From positions 1-29,949 of the forward strand of contig CAYJVM010000009.1 of the NCBI GenBank assembly GCA_964373665.1: DNA of 29,949 nt. The letters are read 5' to 3'. Shown in pieces: positions 1 through 6,741 of the stretch; within the stretch, counting starts at the first letter, position 1; each line of letters starts with the position of its first letter. The notes under the pieces were generated by a model. That model searched no databases. It was not told the DNA's origin and saw only the letters and a program-made list of their open reading frames with translations. A program made the translations under genes and the position numbers. The stretch is from JACOWB01 sp964373665. GTDB taxonomy: Archaea; Aenigmatarchaeota; Aenigmatarchaeia; CG10238-14; SCSR01.

Positions 1-57
1 ATACGAGATTTCTATTGAATCCTTATAGGGGTGACACATGTCATGGGATAGTACACT

Positions 58-65
58 TTATATGT
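58..65 (+). promoter_or_regulatory. TATA box of the homing endonuclease gene
   Basis: TTTATATG lies about 37 bases before the ATG at 98. An archaeal start point about 26 bases downstream would fall near 88, which would exclude the TTG at 68 as a start and leaves a leader of about 10 bases. Confidence 0.5.
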
Positions 66-97
66 AATTGTACCATCTTTTAATATCTGTGATAAAA

Positions 98-772
98 ATG
101 TCGGGCAAAGTAAGTATAGAGCCAACTAAGGAGATAGCTTATTGGACAGGTGTAGCCCAAACAGACGGGTACTTTTGGTTAAGAAGATGGAAGAGTGGGA
201 AAGAAGAACCTTTACTAACTTTCGAGGTAAGCCCCAAATCTTTGCAAATGTTAAATAAGTTTAGCCAAATCTCTGAAGTCTTTCTATTTAGAAAAGCAAA
301 AATACGCAAAACAAAAAGAGATCAATTTAAGTATTCTATAGGTATTGCAGAATTATTGGATAGTCTTGATAGATTGGGAATAAGAATAAAGGATCCACCA
401 GAACCTCCTGATTGGGTGTCATTAGATGCAAGGATGTTTGGTGCGTACTTGGCTGGGATAATAGATGGTGACGGCAATATTAGAGTAAAAAGGAAACAAT
501 ATTCGCAATGCGCTATAAGAGTTACTAGTGGAAGTGAACAGTCAAGTTTGAAAAGTAGCATAATTAGGTTGCTCAAGTGTGGGGTTAGTATAACTTATAG
601 AAAAGGAACTAGTCAATTAGAAGGTAGAATAATCGAAGGTAAGTGGTATGATTTAGAATTTTTGGTTTCGAAGAAAACAAAAGAATTTATTAAAGAATTT
701 GTTTTACCTGAAATGGCAATAGAACGAAAAAAAGAGGCGCTTTCAAAATTTCTGGCCGCTAAAAATAGATGA
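98..772 (+). CDS. LAGLIDADG-family homing endonuclease
   Basis: This protein of about 224 residues carries two LAGLIDADG-type helices, the mark of a single-chain homing endonuclease that cuts a long DNA target. The first is degenerate (YWTGVAQTDGYFWL, just after the start). The second is clear (YLAGIIDGDGNIRV, near the middle). Each ends in an acidic residue (D) followed by G, where the metal-binding active site sits. The ATG at 98 is preferred over the TTG at 68 because the TATA box would put transcription start after 68. The coding sequence is AT-rich compared with the housekeeping genes here, as expected of a mobile gene. It converges on the 5S rRNA and its stop codon overlaps the rRNA 3' end by about two bases. 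No host intron or intein can be seen, so it is called free-standing. The family assignment is firm; the target is unknown. Confidence 0.9.
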   Translation: MSGKVSIEPTKEIAYWTGVAQTDGYFWLRRWKSGKEEPLLTFEVSPKSLQMLNKFSQISEVFLFRKAKIRKTKRDQFKYSIGIAELLDSLDRLGIRIKDPPEPPDWVSLDARMFGAYLAGIIDGDGNIRVKRKQYSQCAIRVTSGSEQSSLKSSIIRLLKCGVSITYRKGTSQLEGRIIEGKWYDLEFLVSKKTKEFIKEFVLPEMAIERKKEALSKFLAAKNR

Positions 773-881
773 CGACGCAGTGCAGTTCCCATGGTCAAGC
801 CACAGTACAAAGCACTACGCCGAACCGTTTAACTTCCGTGTTCGAAATGGGAACGGGTTGTTCCAGTCCGCTTTGGTCGTC
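771..881 (-). rRNA. rrf: 5S ribosomal RNA, free-standing
   Basis: On the minus strand the sequence contains the highly conserved 5S core (CCCGTTCCCATTTCGAACAC followed by GGAAGTTAAACGG). The two ends pair as helix I (GACGAC with GTCGTC). The length of about 111 bases is slightly short for an archaeal 5S, so each end may extend a few bases. No 16S or 23S sequence adjoins it, so it is unlinked from any rRNA operon visible here. It has its own TATA box at 906-913. Confidence 0.92.
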
Positions 882-905
882 AATACACTAATGATGTTGT
901 CAATG

Positions 906-913
906 TTTTTAAA
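906..913 (-). promoter_or_regulatory. TATA box of the 5S rRNA gene
   Basis: The minus strand reads CTTTAAAAA, centred about 27 bases before the 5S rRNA 5' end. It overlaps the stop codon of the small gene upstream, so the two genes are packed end to end. Confidence 0.55.
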
Positions 914-1172
914 GCTTGTCCCATTCTTCCATTTCCATCTTAGAGGGAGCGTATTCATCAATAGTCACTCTTGAATCATATTTAGCAACTAGAATGTACG
1001 GACCTTCCTCGCCTGTAAAGCTGATTAAGCCGTGTACAAGTCCGTCTTCTTCAACAGATTTCAAAACAAATTCTCTTGCTCCATAGTTCTCTTTCAGGAC
1101 TTGGCGCATATCTTCTTCTGTCTGGGAGAGCGGAGAATAATGAAGATGTAACCAAAGCGCGAGTGTTTTCAT
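909..1172 (-). CDS. Small hypothetical protein, possibly frameshifted
   Basis: An 87-residue acidic protein whose second half looks like an alpha/beta domain, with a strand-rich stretch containing LISFTGEEGPYILVAKYDSR and an acidic C-terminus ending EEWDKL. I do not recognise a family. The ATG at 1172 has an AAGGT-like ribosome site about 10 bases upstream. Just upstream, in another frame (about 1254 down to 1167), lies a protein-like stretch (LEALNETLGQLIAVDEEGRK) that has no other gene to belong to. This suggests that the true protein is about 115-120 residues and is broken by one frameshift near 1150-1170. Either the gene is decaying, or the short form from 1172 is the real product. Confidence 0.55.
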   Translation of the reverse strand: MKTLALWLHLHYSPLSQTEEDMRQVLKENYGAREFVLKSVEEDGLVHGLISFTGEEGPYILVAKYDSRVTIDEYAPSKMEMEEWDKL

Positions 1173-1285
1173 AATCTTTTCTACCTTCTTCGTCTACTGC
1201 TATAAGCTGTCCAAGCGTTTCGTTAAGCGCCTCCAAATAAGTTCCGTTTTTCAAGTTGGTATCTCATATATCCCACGTATAATTG

Positions 1286-1428
1286 TCCCGACTGGGAGAC
1301 TTGAACTCCCAACCCCACCGTGTCTGAACACATACTGGTGGACCGCACAGTCAAAAATTTATTCGGTGCAGTTCTACAGCGGTGTGCTCTGCCATTGCTC
1401 TCCAAATTCGGATTTGAGCTAAGTCGGG
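1286..1428 (-). tRNA. tRNA-Tyr (GUA) with anticodon-loop intron and D-loop insertion
   Basis: The acceptor stem is CCCGACT with AGTCGGG (C1-G72, typical of archaeal tRNA-Tyr), discriminator A at 1286 and no encoded CCA. The T-arm is GGGAG-TTCAAGT-CTCCC. The anticodon stem is CACCG/CGGTG with loop CTGTAGA, so the anticodon is GTA (1375-1377). A 52-base intron (about 1322-1373) follows position 37; its ends form an imperfect bulge-helix-bulge with bulges AGA and ACA and a short CTG/CAG helix. The D-stem GCTC/GAGC encloses 26 bases (1390-1415). Removing about 19 leaves a normal loop, AATGGCA, so a second, non-canonical intron is likely. Total length is 143 bases and the mature body about 72. Confidence 0.88.
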
Positions 1429-1450
1429 CTAATAGAATAAAGCAATATGA

Positions 1451-1460
1451 TATATAAAAA
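1451..1460 (-). promoter_or_regulatory. TATA box of tRNA-Tyr
   Basis: TATATAAAAA on the plus strand (TTTTTATATA on the minus strand) is centred about 27 bases before the tRNA 5' end at 1428, the expected archaeal spacing. Confidence 0.6.
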
Positions 1461-1468
1461 TCTTGCAG

Positions 1469-2914
1469 TCAGCCAGCTTTAACCAGCGTCTGCTTGGAAA
1501 CAACATTTCTTCTTATCTTCCTTCGGTCCGAGTATATCATCGTAGCTTGCGGCAAAGGCAAGTCGCCTACGACATCCACTGACGGATTTATCCTGTACGT
1601 CAAAACCCTGTCCTCCCTCGGTCTCATGGTATCGATTCTCCATCTTAATTCAGTGCCGCCAGGAACCTTCGCTATCTTCGGTCTGAGAGTGTCAAACTTT
1701 TCAACAACTCTCGCCAACTGCGGCACTATATCAATGACTTCAACATCCTTGATTTCATGGAATGCCTTGTTCTTCGCGTCCAACATGACAACTATTTCCT
1801 TACCTCTCCTGATCTCGCCTTCGTGGCTGACATCCTTGTGAATTCTTGGGGTTGCAAACATTTTGTATCCGAGATAAACCAAACCTGCAATCAATCCTGC
1901 AGCAATCCAAATTCTCCACACCGCAAATTCATACGTCACTGTATACTGGCCTCCCGGCGGCATGGTGGGAACAGACCAAGAATAAACAATCCTGCTGCCT
2001 ACAACCTCTTCAGACACAGGTTCTATGGCAGGTGAGAATAAAACGGAATACAACCTTGGAACAGATTCTGTAAGAGTAAACGCTGGCAAGTCTACATTAC
2101 CCTCGTTATTAACAGCAATAGCAGTGGACACAGAAACAACATTGTATTTCGTAGATTTGGAAACATATTCTGTAGGCAGTTTTGTGACAGTATTAATGTT
2201 GAAATTCACGAACTTGGCATACTTGAGCTGGTTGCCAGCATCCCTCAATTCAACTTCCACCACATAGCCTCCGGGCGGTGCGTATTTATCGAGCTCGAAT
2301 CTTTCTGCGATCCTCAGGGAAGACTTGGCGCCGACGCTTTCTATAGATTCTGTGAACGTCCGGACAATTGCAGTCCCTTTTCTTATCGTCATCTTCATGG
2401 TGTACTTTCCGGACAAGACATCGTCGATGTTGGAGACCTGGGAAATAATCACAACCCTTTCACCTGGATTCAACGCATATTTTTCCAGCGTGAGTTCGCT
2501 GACGAAAACAGGCGTGTTTCTCTGCACGGTCGCGAAAATACTTTTTGTATCCTTTACTGAACTGTCGCTAGTCGATGTGACTGTTACCGGGTACTCTATT
2601 GTCTGCGGATCTGCAAGAAACGCAGGAGTAAAGTCAATTCTGACAGCGGCCTGTTCGTTTGGCCCAATGTCGACAAGGAACTTTTCAGCCGAGACAGCAA
2701 CTTGTGACGGCAATGGATTAAATACGGAGATGGTGAAAGTATCTGCCTGCGGTTGGGAATTCACTATGACAACGCTTATGCTCGAAGTTTCGTCTGTGAA
2801 AAGAACTGGGTTGCTTTTTGATATTTGGATGGAGACTGCAGCAAGAGCAGCAACCTGTATAGACAGGATCATTACAAGAAAACTGAGAAATATAATTCCT
2901 CGCAAAGCACTCAC
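1469..2914 (-). CDS. Membrane-anchored surface protein with beta-sandwich repeats
   Basis: This 481-residue protein begins with a signal peptide (residues about 5-27, rich in I, L, F and A). About 300 extracytoplasmic residues follow, resembling repeated beta-sandwich domains of the CARDB/COG1361 S-layer-associated type, with phrases such as NPGERVVIISQVSN and NNEGNVDLPAF. One transmembrane helix lies at about 332-352 (WIAAGLIAGLVYLGY). About 125 residues after it look like another beta-sandwich (KEIVVMLDAKNKAFHEIKDV), which is unusual because it would face the cytoplasm if the signal peptide and helix are oriented as usual. The start is GTG. The gene lies 36 bases downstream of the nitroreductase gene on the same strand and may be co-transcribed. 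A structural or adhesive envelope role is inferred, not shown. Confidence 0.75.
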   Translation of the reverse strand: MSALRGIIFLSFLVMILSIQVAALAAVSIQISKSNPVLFTDETSSISVVIVNSQPQADTFTISVFNPLPSQVAVSAEKFLVDIGPNEQAAVRIDFTPAFLADPQTIEYPVTVTSTSDSSVKDTKSIFATVQRNTPVFVSELTLEKYALNPGERVVIISQVSNIDDVLSGKYTMKMTIRKGTAIVRTFTESIESVGAKSSLRIAERFELDKYAPPGGYVVEVELRDAGNQLKYAKFVNFNINTVTKLPTEYVSKSTKYNVVSVSTAIAVNNEGNVDLPAFTLTESVPRLYSVLFSPAIEPVSEEVVGSRIVYSWSVPTMPPGGQYTVTYEFAVWRIWIAAGLIAGLVYLGYKMFATPRIHKDVSHEGEIRRGKEIVVMLDAKNKAFHEIKDVEVIDIVPQLARVVEKFDTLRPKIAKVPGGTELRWRIDTMRPREDRVLTYRINPSVDVVGDLPLPQATMIYSDRRKIRRNVVSKQTLVKAG

Positions 2915-2950
2915 TGATATTATTTGGCTTTGCAGTAGCTTAAACTTAAG

Positions 2951-3574
2951 CTATTTCTTTTTCTTTATCTTGTCCAGAATTTGGTTCACTATAGGTTTGA
3001 AGACCTCTTCTTTAGGTCCAGTCTGGAATAGGTAGGATTTGTCGTACTTTTTCTTGTAGAAATTAACCCAGGTAAGGTTTTCAATAGGCTGCCTTCTTAT
3101 TATCTCTGACTTTTCACTGGGATAACCAATTGTTACAACTCCCATAGGTCTTATGTCTCCAGGCATGCCAAAAACCTGCTTTATTCTGTCCTCGTCGAAC
3201 GCCCTTATCCAATTGGTGCCAAGGCCCAACATCTCAGCAGCAAGAATCATGACAGTTATGGCGCTAGCAGTATCCTGCACGGCATACACACTCTCCCCTC
3301 TTTCCTGGTATTTGAGGCTCATTTTCCTGGTGTCCGCGCAAATTATAATGCTGACGGGCGCGCTTTTTACCGCATCGGACTTGAGAGTCGCGTTGTAAAG
3401 CTGTTCCCTAGCATCATCATCCTTAACTACGATAAACTCCCATGCCTGCAGGTTACCCGCCGATTCCGCATAGTTGGCCATGTGGAGAATTACGCCAATG
3501 AGATTGTCCGGAACATTCTTTTTCTGGTATTTTCTGACTATTGCACGCGATGTTATGGTATCGAAAAAATCCAT
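2951..3574 (-). CDS. Nitroreductase-family FMN oxidoreductase
   Basis: A 207-residue protein of the nitroreductase superfamily: small flavoenzymes that use FMN and NAD(P)H to reduce nitro groups, quinones or flavins. The N-terminus carries the typical RAIVRKYQKKNVP segment, with basic residues that contact FMN phosphate. The conserved NYAESAGNLQAWEFIVV segment follows at about residues 34-50. Further on come AVQDTASAITVMILAAEMLGLGTNW, the family's hallmark helix and turn, and GVVTIGYPSEK near the C-terminus. The length is normal for the family. Family members in archaea have varied substrates, so the exact reaction cannot be read from sequence. The start is ATG, preceded by AT-rich sequence with a possible TATA near 3585-3595. 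Confidence 0.9.
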   Translation of the reverse strand: MDFFDTITSRAIVRKYQKKNVPDNLIGVILHMANYAESAGNLQAWEFIVVKDDDAREQLYNATLKSDAVKSAPVSIIICADTRKMSLKYQERGESVYAVQDTASAITVMILAAEMLGLGTNWIRAFDEDRIKQVFGMPGDIRPMGVVTIGYPSEKSEIIRRQPIENLTWVNFYKKKYDKSYLFQTGPKEEVFKPIVNQILDKIKKKK

Positions 3575-3619
3575 TTACCCACTATAATTATTCGTCAGTT
3601 AAATGTAAATCCTTTAGGT

Positions 3620-3787
3620 CTAGCTCTTGCGCGTAAAGCCGCATGTCCTGCAGACATGCAATTGCTCAGATTTCGTCTCGTCGCCCGGTGATTGAATGTT
3701 CCTCGGTGCAAGGTTTTCTATTCTGCCGAGGTTCCTGAAGCAACTTATGCAAAAGCTTGTCCAATTTAAGACATAGTTGTAATACAT
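3620..3787 (-). CDS. 55-residue zinc-ribbon protein
   Basis: A short reading frame on the minus strand starts with ATG at 3787 and stops with TAG at 3620. It has CISC at residues 13-16 and CRTC at 46-49, each a CxxC pair, and the second is followed by GFTRKS, as in many archaeal zinc ribbons. The two pairs would bind one zinc. A TATA-like box (ATATAAA on the minus strand, 3818-3824) lies about 30 bases before the ATG. It shares a divergent control region with DNA ligase. No specific function is known; small zinc ribbons of this kind are often nucleic-acid-binding or ribosome-associated. Confidence 0.75.
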   Translation of the reverse strand: MYYNYVLNWTSFCISCFRNLGRIENLAPRNIQSPGDETKSEQLHVCRTCGFTRKS

Positions 3788-3795
3788 CGGCTCTC

Positions 3796-3824
3796 TTTAA
3801 AAATTAATTTCTAGAGATTTATAT
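3796..3824. promoter_or_regulatory. Interlocked divergent promoters, zinc ribbon and DNA ligase
   Basis: TTTAAAAATT (3796-3805) lies about 30 bases before the ligase ATG at 3832. TTTATAT (3818-3824), read on the minus strand as ATATAAA, lies about 30 bases before the zinc-ribbon ATG at 3787. Each box therefore lies beyond the start region of the other gene, so the two promoters overlap and could exclude each other. Confidence 0.45.
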
Positions 3825-3831
3825 CATTAGT

Positions 3832-5529
3832 ATGGAATATTCGGTTCTTGCTGAAGTTTACGAAAAATTGGAAGCTGTGCCGTCCAAGCTGGCGAAAACT
3901 GAAATTCTGGCGGAATTCCTTAAAACAGTTCCGTCGGGCGAACTGCACAAAGTGATACTCTTGGTTCAGGGAAGAGTTTTCACGATTCATTCGGAAAAAG
4001 AACTGGGAGTTGCCGCGCAGATGATGATGAAGGCTATAGCAAAGGCAACTGGGTTGGCTCCATCGCAGGTGGAAGAGAAACTTAAAAAAACTGGCGACCT
4101 TGGGCTTGTTGCAGAAGAGTGCATAAAAGCTAGGAAACAGGCAACTTTATCGAGAAAGAAATTGACTTTGGATCATGTTTTCGACAACTTGCAAAAACTC
4201 GCTTCTATAACCGGGAGCGGGTCGCAGGACAGGAAATTAAACCTTATTGCGGAACTGATTGTTTCAGCAAAGCCTAATGAAGCGCGTTACATTGTGCGAA
4301 CGATACTTGGTGATTTGCGGGTTGGGGCCGCCGAGGGAATAATGCGGGATGCCATCGCCAACGCTTTCCTAAAGCATGAGACAAAAGACGAGAAGGAAAG
4401 ATCGTTGCGAGGCGTTGAGAATGCTTGGAGTATGTTGAATGATTTTGGGGAGGTAGCAAGAATTGCCAAAGAGAGGGGAATTAAAGGACTGGAGAAAGTT
4501 GGTGTTCAAATCGGCAAGCCCCTGCAAGTGATGTTGGGACTTGCCGCAGAAAAGATAGAAGACGTGGTCAATGATTACGGCGAGGTGTTTGCCGAATACA
4601 AGTATGATGGAATGAGGGTTGTTATCCAGAAGAAAGGAAGCCGCATATGGCTTTTCACAAGAAGACAGGAGGATGTCACAAAACAGTTCCCAGACATTGT
4701 CGAACTTGCAAGAAAGTGCATCAAAGTCGATGAGTGCATAGTCGAAGGCGAAGCTTTGGGGATAGATTCCAAGACAGGATATCCGCTGCCTTTCCAGATC
4801 CTCGGTCAGAGGGTGCACCGCAAGTACGACATAGAGAAAATGGCAAAGGAGATTCCAGTGCAGGTGAACCTTTTCGATGCGATGTATGTTGATGGCAGGC
4901 CTCTGTTCAACGAGCCTTTAAAAGAAAGAAAGAAGGAGCTGGAGAAGATGTTAAAACCTATCAAGGACAAGTTCCAGACGGCAAAGTTCATCGTGACAAA
5001 TGATGTCATGAAATTGGAAAAATTCTATGATGATGCAATTAGGGACAGGCAGGAGGGGCTGATGCTAAAGGTTCCCGATACACCGTACATCTTCGGTCGG
5101 CATGTGAGTACAATGTACAAAATAAAGGGTGTGATGGAGAACTTGGATTTGGTCGTAATTGGTGCTACATGGGGAGAGGGTGCGAGGGCCGGCTGGCTTA
5201 CAAGCTACGAGCTTGCATGCAGAGACCCAGAAACAGGAAAGTTCCTTAGCTGCGGGATGATGAGCACAGGGTTGAGCGAGGAGCAGTATGCTGAGATGAG
5301 TAGAAAATTAAAACCGCTTATTATTAGCGAAAAAGGTAGGACAGTTTTTGTAAAACCCAAAATTGTAATAGAAGTCGGATATCAGGAAATACAGAAATCA
5401 CCAAATTACAGTTCAGGTTATGCGCTTCGTTTTCCCAGATACATTAGAGAAAGGTCTATGGAAAAATCAGAACCAGACACATTAGATAGGGTGGTATCTC
5501 TTTTCAAATCTAAAGGAAAGACTGGGTAG
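3832..5529 (+). CDS. lig: ATP-dependent DNA ligase
   Basis: A 565-residue replicative-type archaeal DNA ligase that seals nicks in duplex DNA using ATP. The first 230 residues are the helical DNA-binding domain, ending with the conserved GDLRVGAAEGI segment (160-170). The adenylation domain has the nucleophile motif EYKYDGMR with Lys257, then Arg262. It continues with FTRRQEDVT, VEGEALG, RQEGLMLK and YKIKG, which match the nucleotidyltransferase motifs III to V. The C-terminal OB domain starts near LVVIGATWGEGARAGW. Length and motif order are normal. The final 150-200 bases are more AT-rich than the rest of the gene. Members of this family act with PCNA and the replisome. A TATA-like box about 30 bases upstream of the ATG suggests a nearly leaderless mRNA. 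Confidence 0.97.
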   Translation: MEYSVLAEVYEKLEAVPSKLAKTEILAEFLKTVPSGELHKVILLVQGRVFTIHSEKELGVAAQMMMKAIAKATGLAPSQVEEKLKKTGDLGLVAEECIKARKQATLSRKKLTLDHVFDNLQKLASITGSGSQDRKLNLIAELIVSAKPNEARYIVRTILGDLRVGAAEGIMRDAIANAFLKHETKDEKERSLRGVENAWSMLNDFGEVARIAKERGIKGLEKVGVQIGKPLQVMLGLAAEKIEDVVNDYGEVFAEYKYDGMRVVIQKKGSRIWLFTRRQEDVTKQFPDIVELARKCIKVDECIVEGEALGIDSKTGYPLPFQILGQRVHRKYDIEKMAKEIPVQVNLFDAMYVDGRPLFNEPLKERKKELEKMLKPIKDKFQTAKFIVTNDVMKLEKFYDDAIRDRQEGLMLKVPDTPYIFGRHVSTMYKIKGVMENLDLVVIGATWGEGARAGWLTSYELACRDPETGKFLSCGMMSTGLSEEQYAEMSRKLKPLIISEKGRTVFVKPKIVIEVGYQEIQKSPNYSSGYALRFPRYIRERSMEKSEPDTLDRVVSLFKSKGKTG

Positions 5530-5747
5530 CTTGGGTTTAATCCTCTTAATTTTCTTAAAGTTTTAATCAATCCAAGCATACCACTTTCATCAAATACTTG
5601 TTCTACATCTTTCGGTCCAACTAATTCTGTACCATCTATTTTAGCTTGTTTTCTAACATCCGGTGAAAATCCACCCATACAGATTATCATACCTTTAGAC
5701 AAAATTCTTCCGTCAGTTTTGACCTTCTTTCCCAAATAATCAGAAAC
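5418..5747 (-). pseudogene. Endonuclease-like C-terminal fragment, probable relic
   Basis: The minus-strand frame from 5747 opens directly after a stop codon and has no ATG; the first possible start is TTG at 5735. It encodes GRILSKGMIICMGGFSPDVR, then AKIDGTELVGPKDVEQVF. This pattern (a strand, a GGF turn, a helix, then I-D-G-x-E-L) resembles the end of the Mrr-type restriction endonuclease core, where the last residues form the IDGxxL strand and helix. The catalytic part would lie upstream and is absent. The frame continues about 110 bases into the ligase gene in antisense, which is unlikely to be original coding sequence. I regard it as a decayed or truncated remnant; the family match is tentative. 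Confidence 0.35.
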
Positions 5748-5844
5748 TTAACAAATTATGATTTTCAACAATCAACTTAACACTGCAACATAAAGGTTTT
5801 AATACCCCCTCCCTACGATTAATTATCAACCAGTAACAATAATG

Positions 5845-5867
5845 CTTATAAGCTTGAAATTTAAAAT
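5845..5867 (+). promoter_or_regulatory. Promoter of the TrmB-family regulator
   Basis: Two TATA-like boxes precede the ATG at 5886: CTTATAAGC (5845-5853), set in the 10-base palindrome GCTTATAAGC, and ATTTAAAAT (5859-5867). The palindrome around the first box could also be an operator for the regulator itself, which is common for TrmB proteins, but that is inference. Confidence 0.4.
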
Positions 5868-5885
5868 GAATTTAATCGTGGTAAA

Positions 5886-6704
5886 ATGGTCTTGGCATCA
5901 AACAAAGTAATGGATGCGTTGAAGAGTATAGGCTTGAACCTGTATGAAAGGAAGCTTTGGGTAGCCTTGCTGGCAAGGGGGACGTCAACTGCCGGCGAAT
6001 TGTCCGAGATAGCAAATGTTCCAAGATCAAGGAGTTATGACATCCTGCAAAGCCTTGCAGAAAAAGGTTTCGTTATCGCACAGCCTTCAAAGCCGTTGAA
6101 ATATGTTGCAATGCACCCGAAGGAGGCGCTTGAAAGAGCGAGGAAAAAGCTTGAAGAGAACATGCAAGCTACCTTGGAGAGGATGGACGACTTGAAATCA
6201 TCCCCCATAATCAAGGAGCTGGCGGAATTGCATAGCAAGGGATTGAGTGTCGTAATGCCTGAAGATATAACAGGAGCATTGAAAGGCAAGTATTCAGTTC
6301 TTCAGCAGATGGGCACGATGTTCAAGACTGCAACGAAGAGAATAAACATAGTCACGACACAGGAAGGAATTAATGATCTTTATCAGAACCACATGAACGA
6401 ACTCAAAAGAGCCTCTGAAAGAGGGGTCAAGGTTCAGATAGCCGCCACTGGGTTGGAAAAAGCTCAGGATGCTGTCAAGGGTTTGAGTAGCATCGGTGAA
6501 GTAAGGGCTATAGGCGGGAAGGATTTGACAGTAAGTGGGAGATTTGCCGTCGTGGATTCGAAGGAACTGGTTTTATCCCTGACAGACCCGAAAGTTCATG
6601 ACACGCAGCATATGGCATTCTGGAGCAAAAGCGAGCATGCAGCAACCAATTTATTGGATCCTTTCTTTAGGGCTGTGTGGGAAAACTCGAAGAAAGTCGG
6701 TTAA
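5886..6704 (+). CDS. TrmB-family transcriptional regulator
   Basis: A 272-residue regulator. Residues about 8-75 form a TrmB-type winged helix (LYERKLWVALLARGTSTAGE, then VPRSRSYDILQSLAEKGFV), the standard DNA-binding unit of this archaeal family. A helical linker follows (ALERARKKLEENMQATLERM). Residues about 130-265 form a phospholipase-D-like or sugar-sensing effector domain, with INIVTTQEGI and a strand pair near FAVVDSKELVLSLTDPKV. TrmB proteins control sugar transport and central carbon metabolism in other archaea, but several relatives regulate other genes, so the target here is unknown. The start is ATG with a weak GTGGT upstream. Confidence 0.88.
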   Translation: MVLASNKVMDALKSIGLNLYERKLWVALLARGTSTAGELSEIANVPRSRSYDILQSLAEKGFVIAQPSKPLKYVAMHPKEALERARKKLEENMQATLERMDDLKSSPIIKELAELHSKGLSVVMPEDITGALKGKYSVLQQMGTMFKTATKRINIVTTQEGINDLYQNHMNELKRASERGVKVQIAATGLEKAQDAVKGLSSIGEVRAIGGKDLTVSGRFAVVDSKELVLSLTDPKVHDTQHMAFWSKSEHAATNLLDPFFRAVWENSKKVG

Positions 6705-6741
6705 TCGTCCAAGAAATTAAATTAGCTCTAGTTTTAAGAAG

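Noticed and set aside
1..772. Group I intron or intein hosting the LAGLIDADG gene
   Set aside because: No flanking exon, conserved core or intein splice block is visible in the 97 bases upstream or in the 5S rRNA downstream.
1286..1428. Class II tRNA (Leu or Ser) with a long variable arm, from the CCACC/GGTGG pairing
   Set aside because: The 7-base acceptor stem, the CACCG/CGGTG anticodon stem and the GTA loop all fit tRNA-Tyr; the apparent variable arm lies inside the anticodon-loop intron and its 3' exon.
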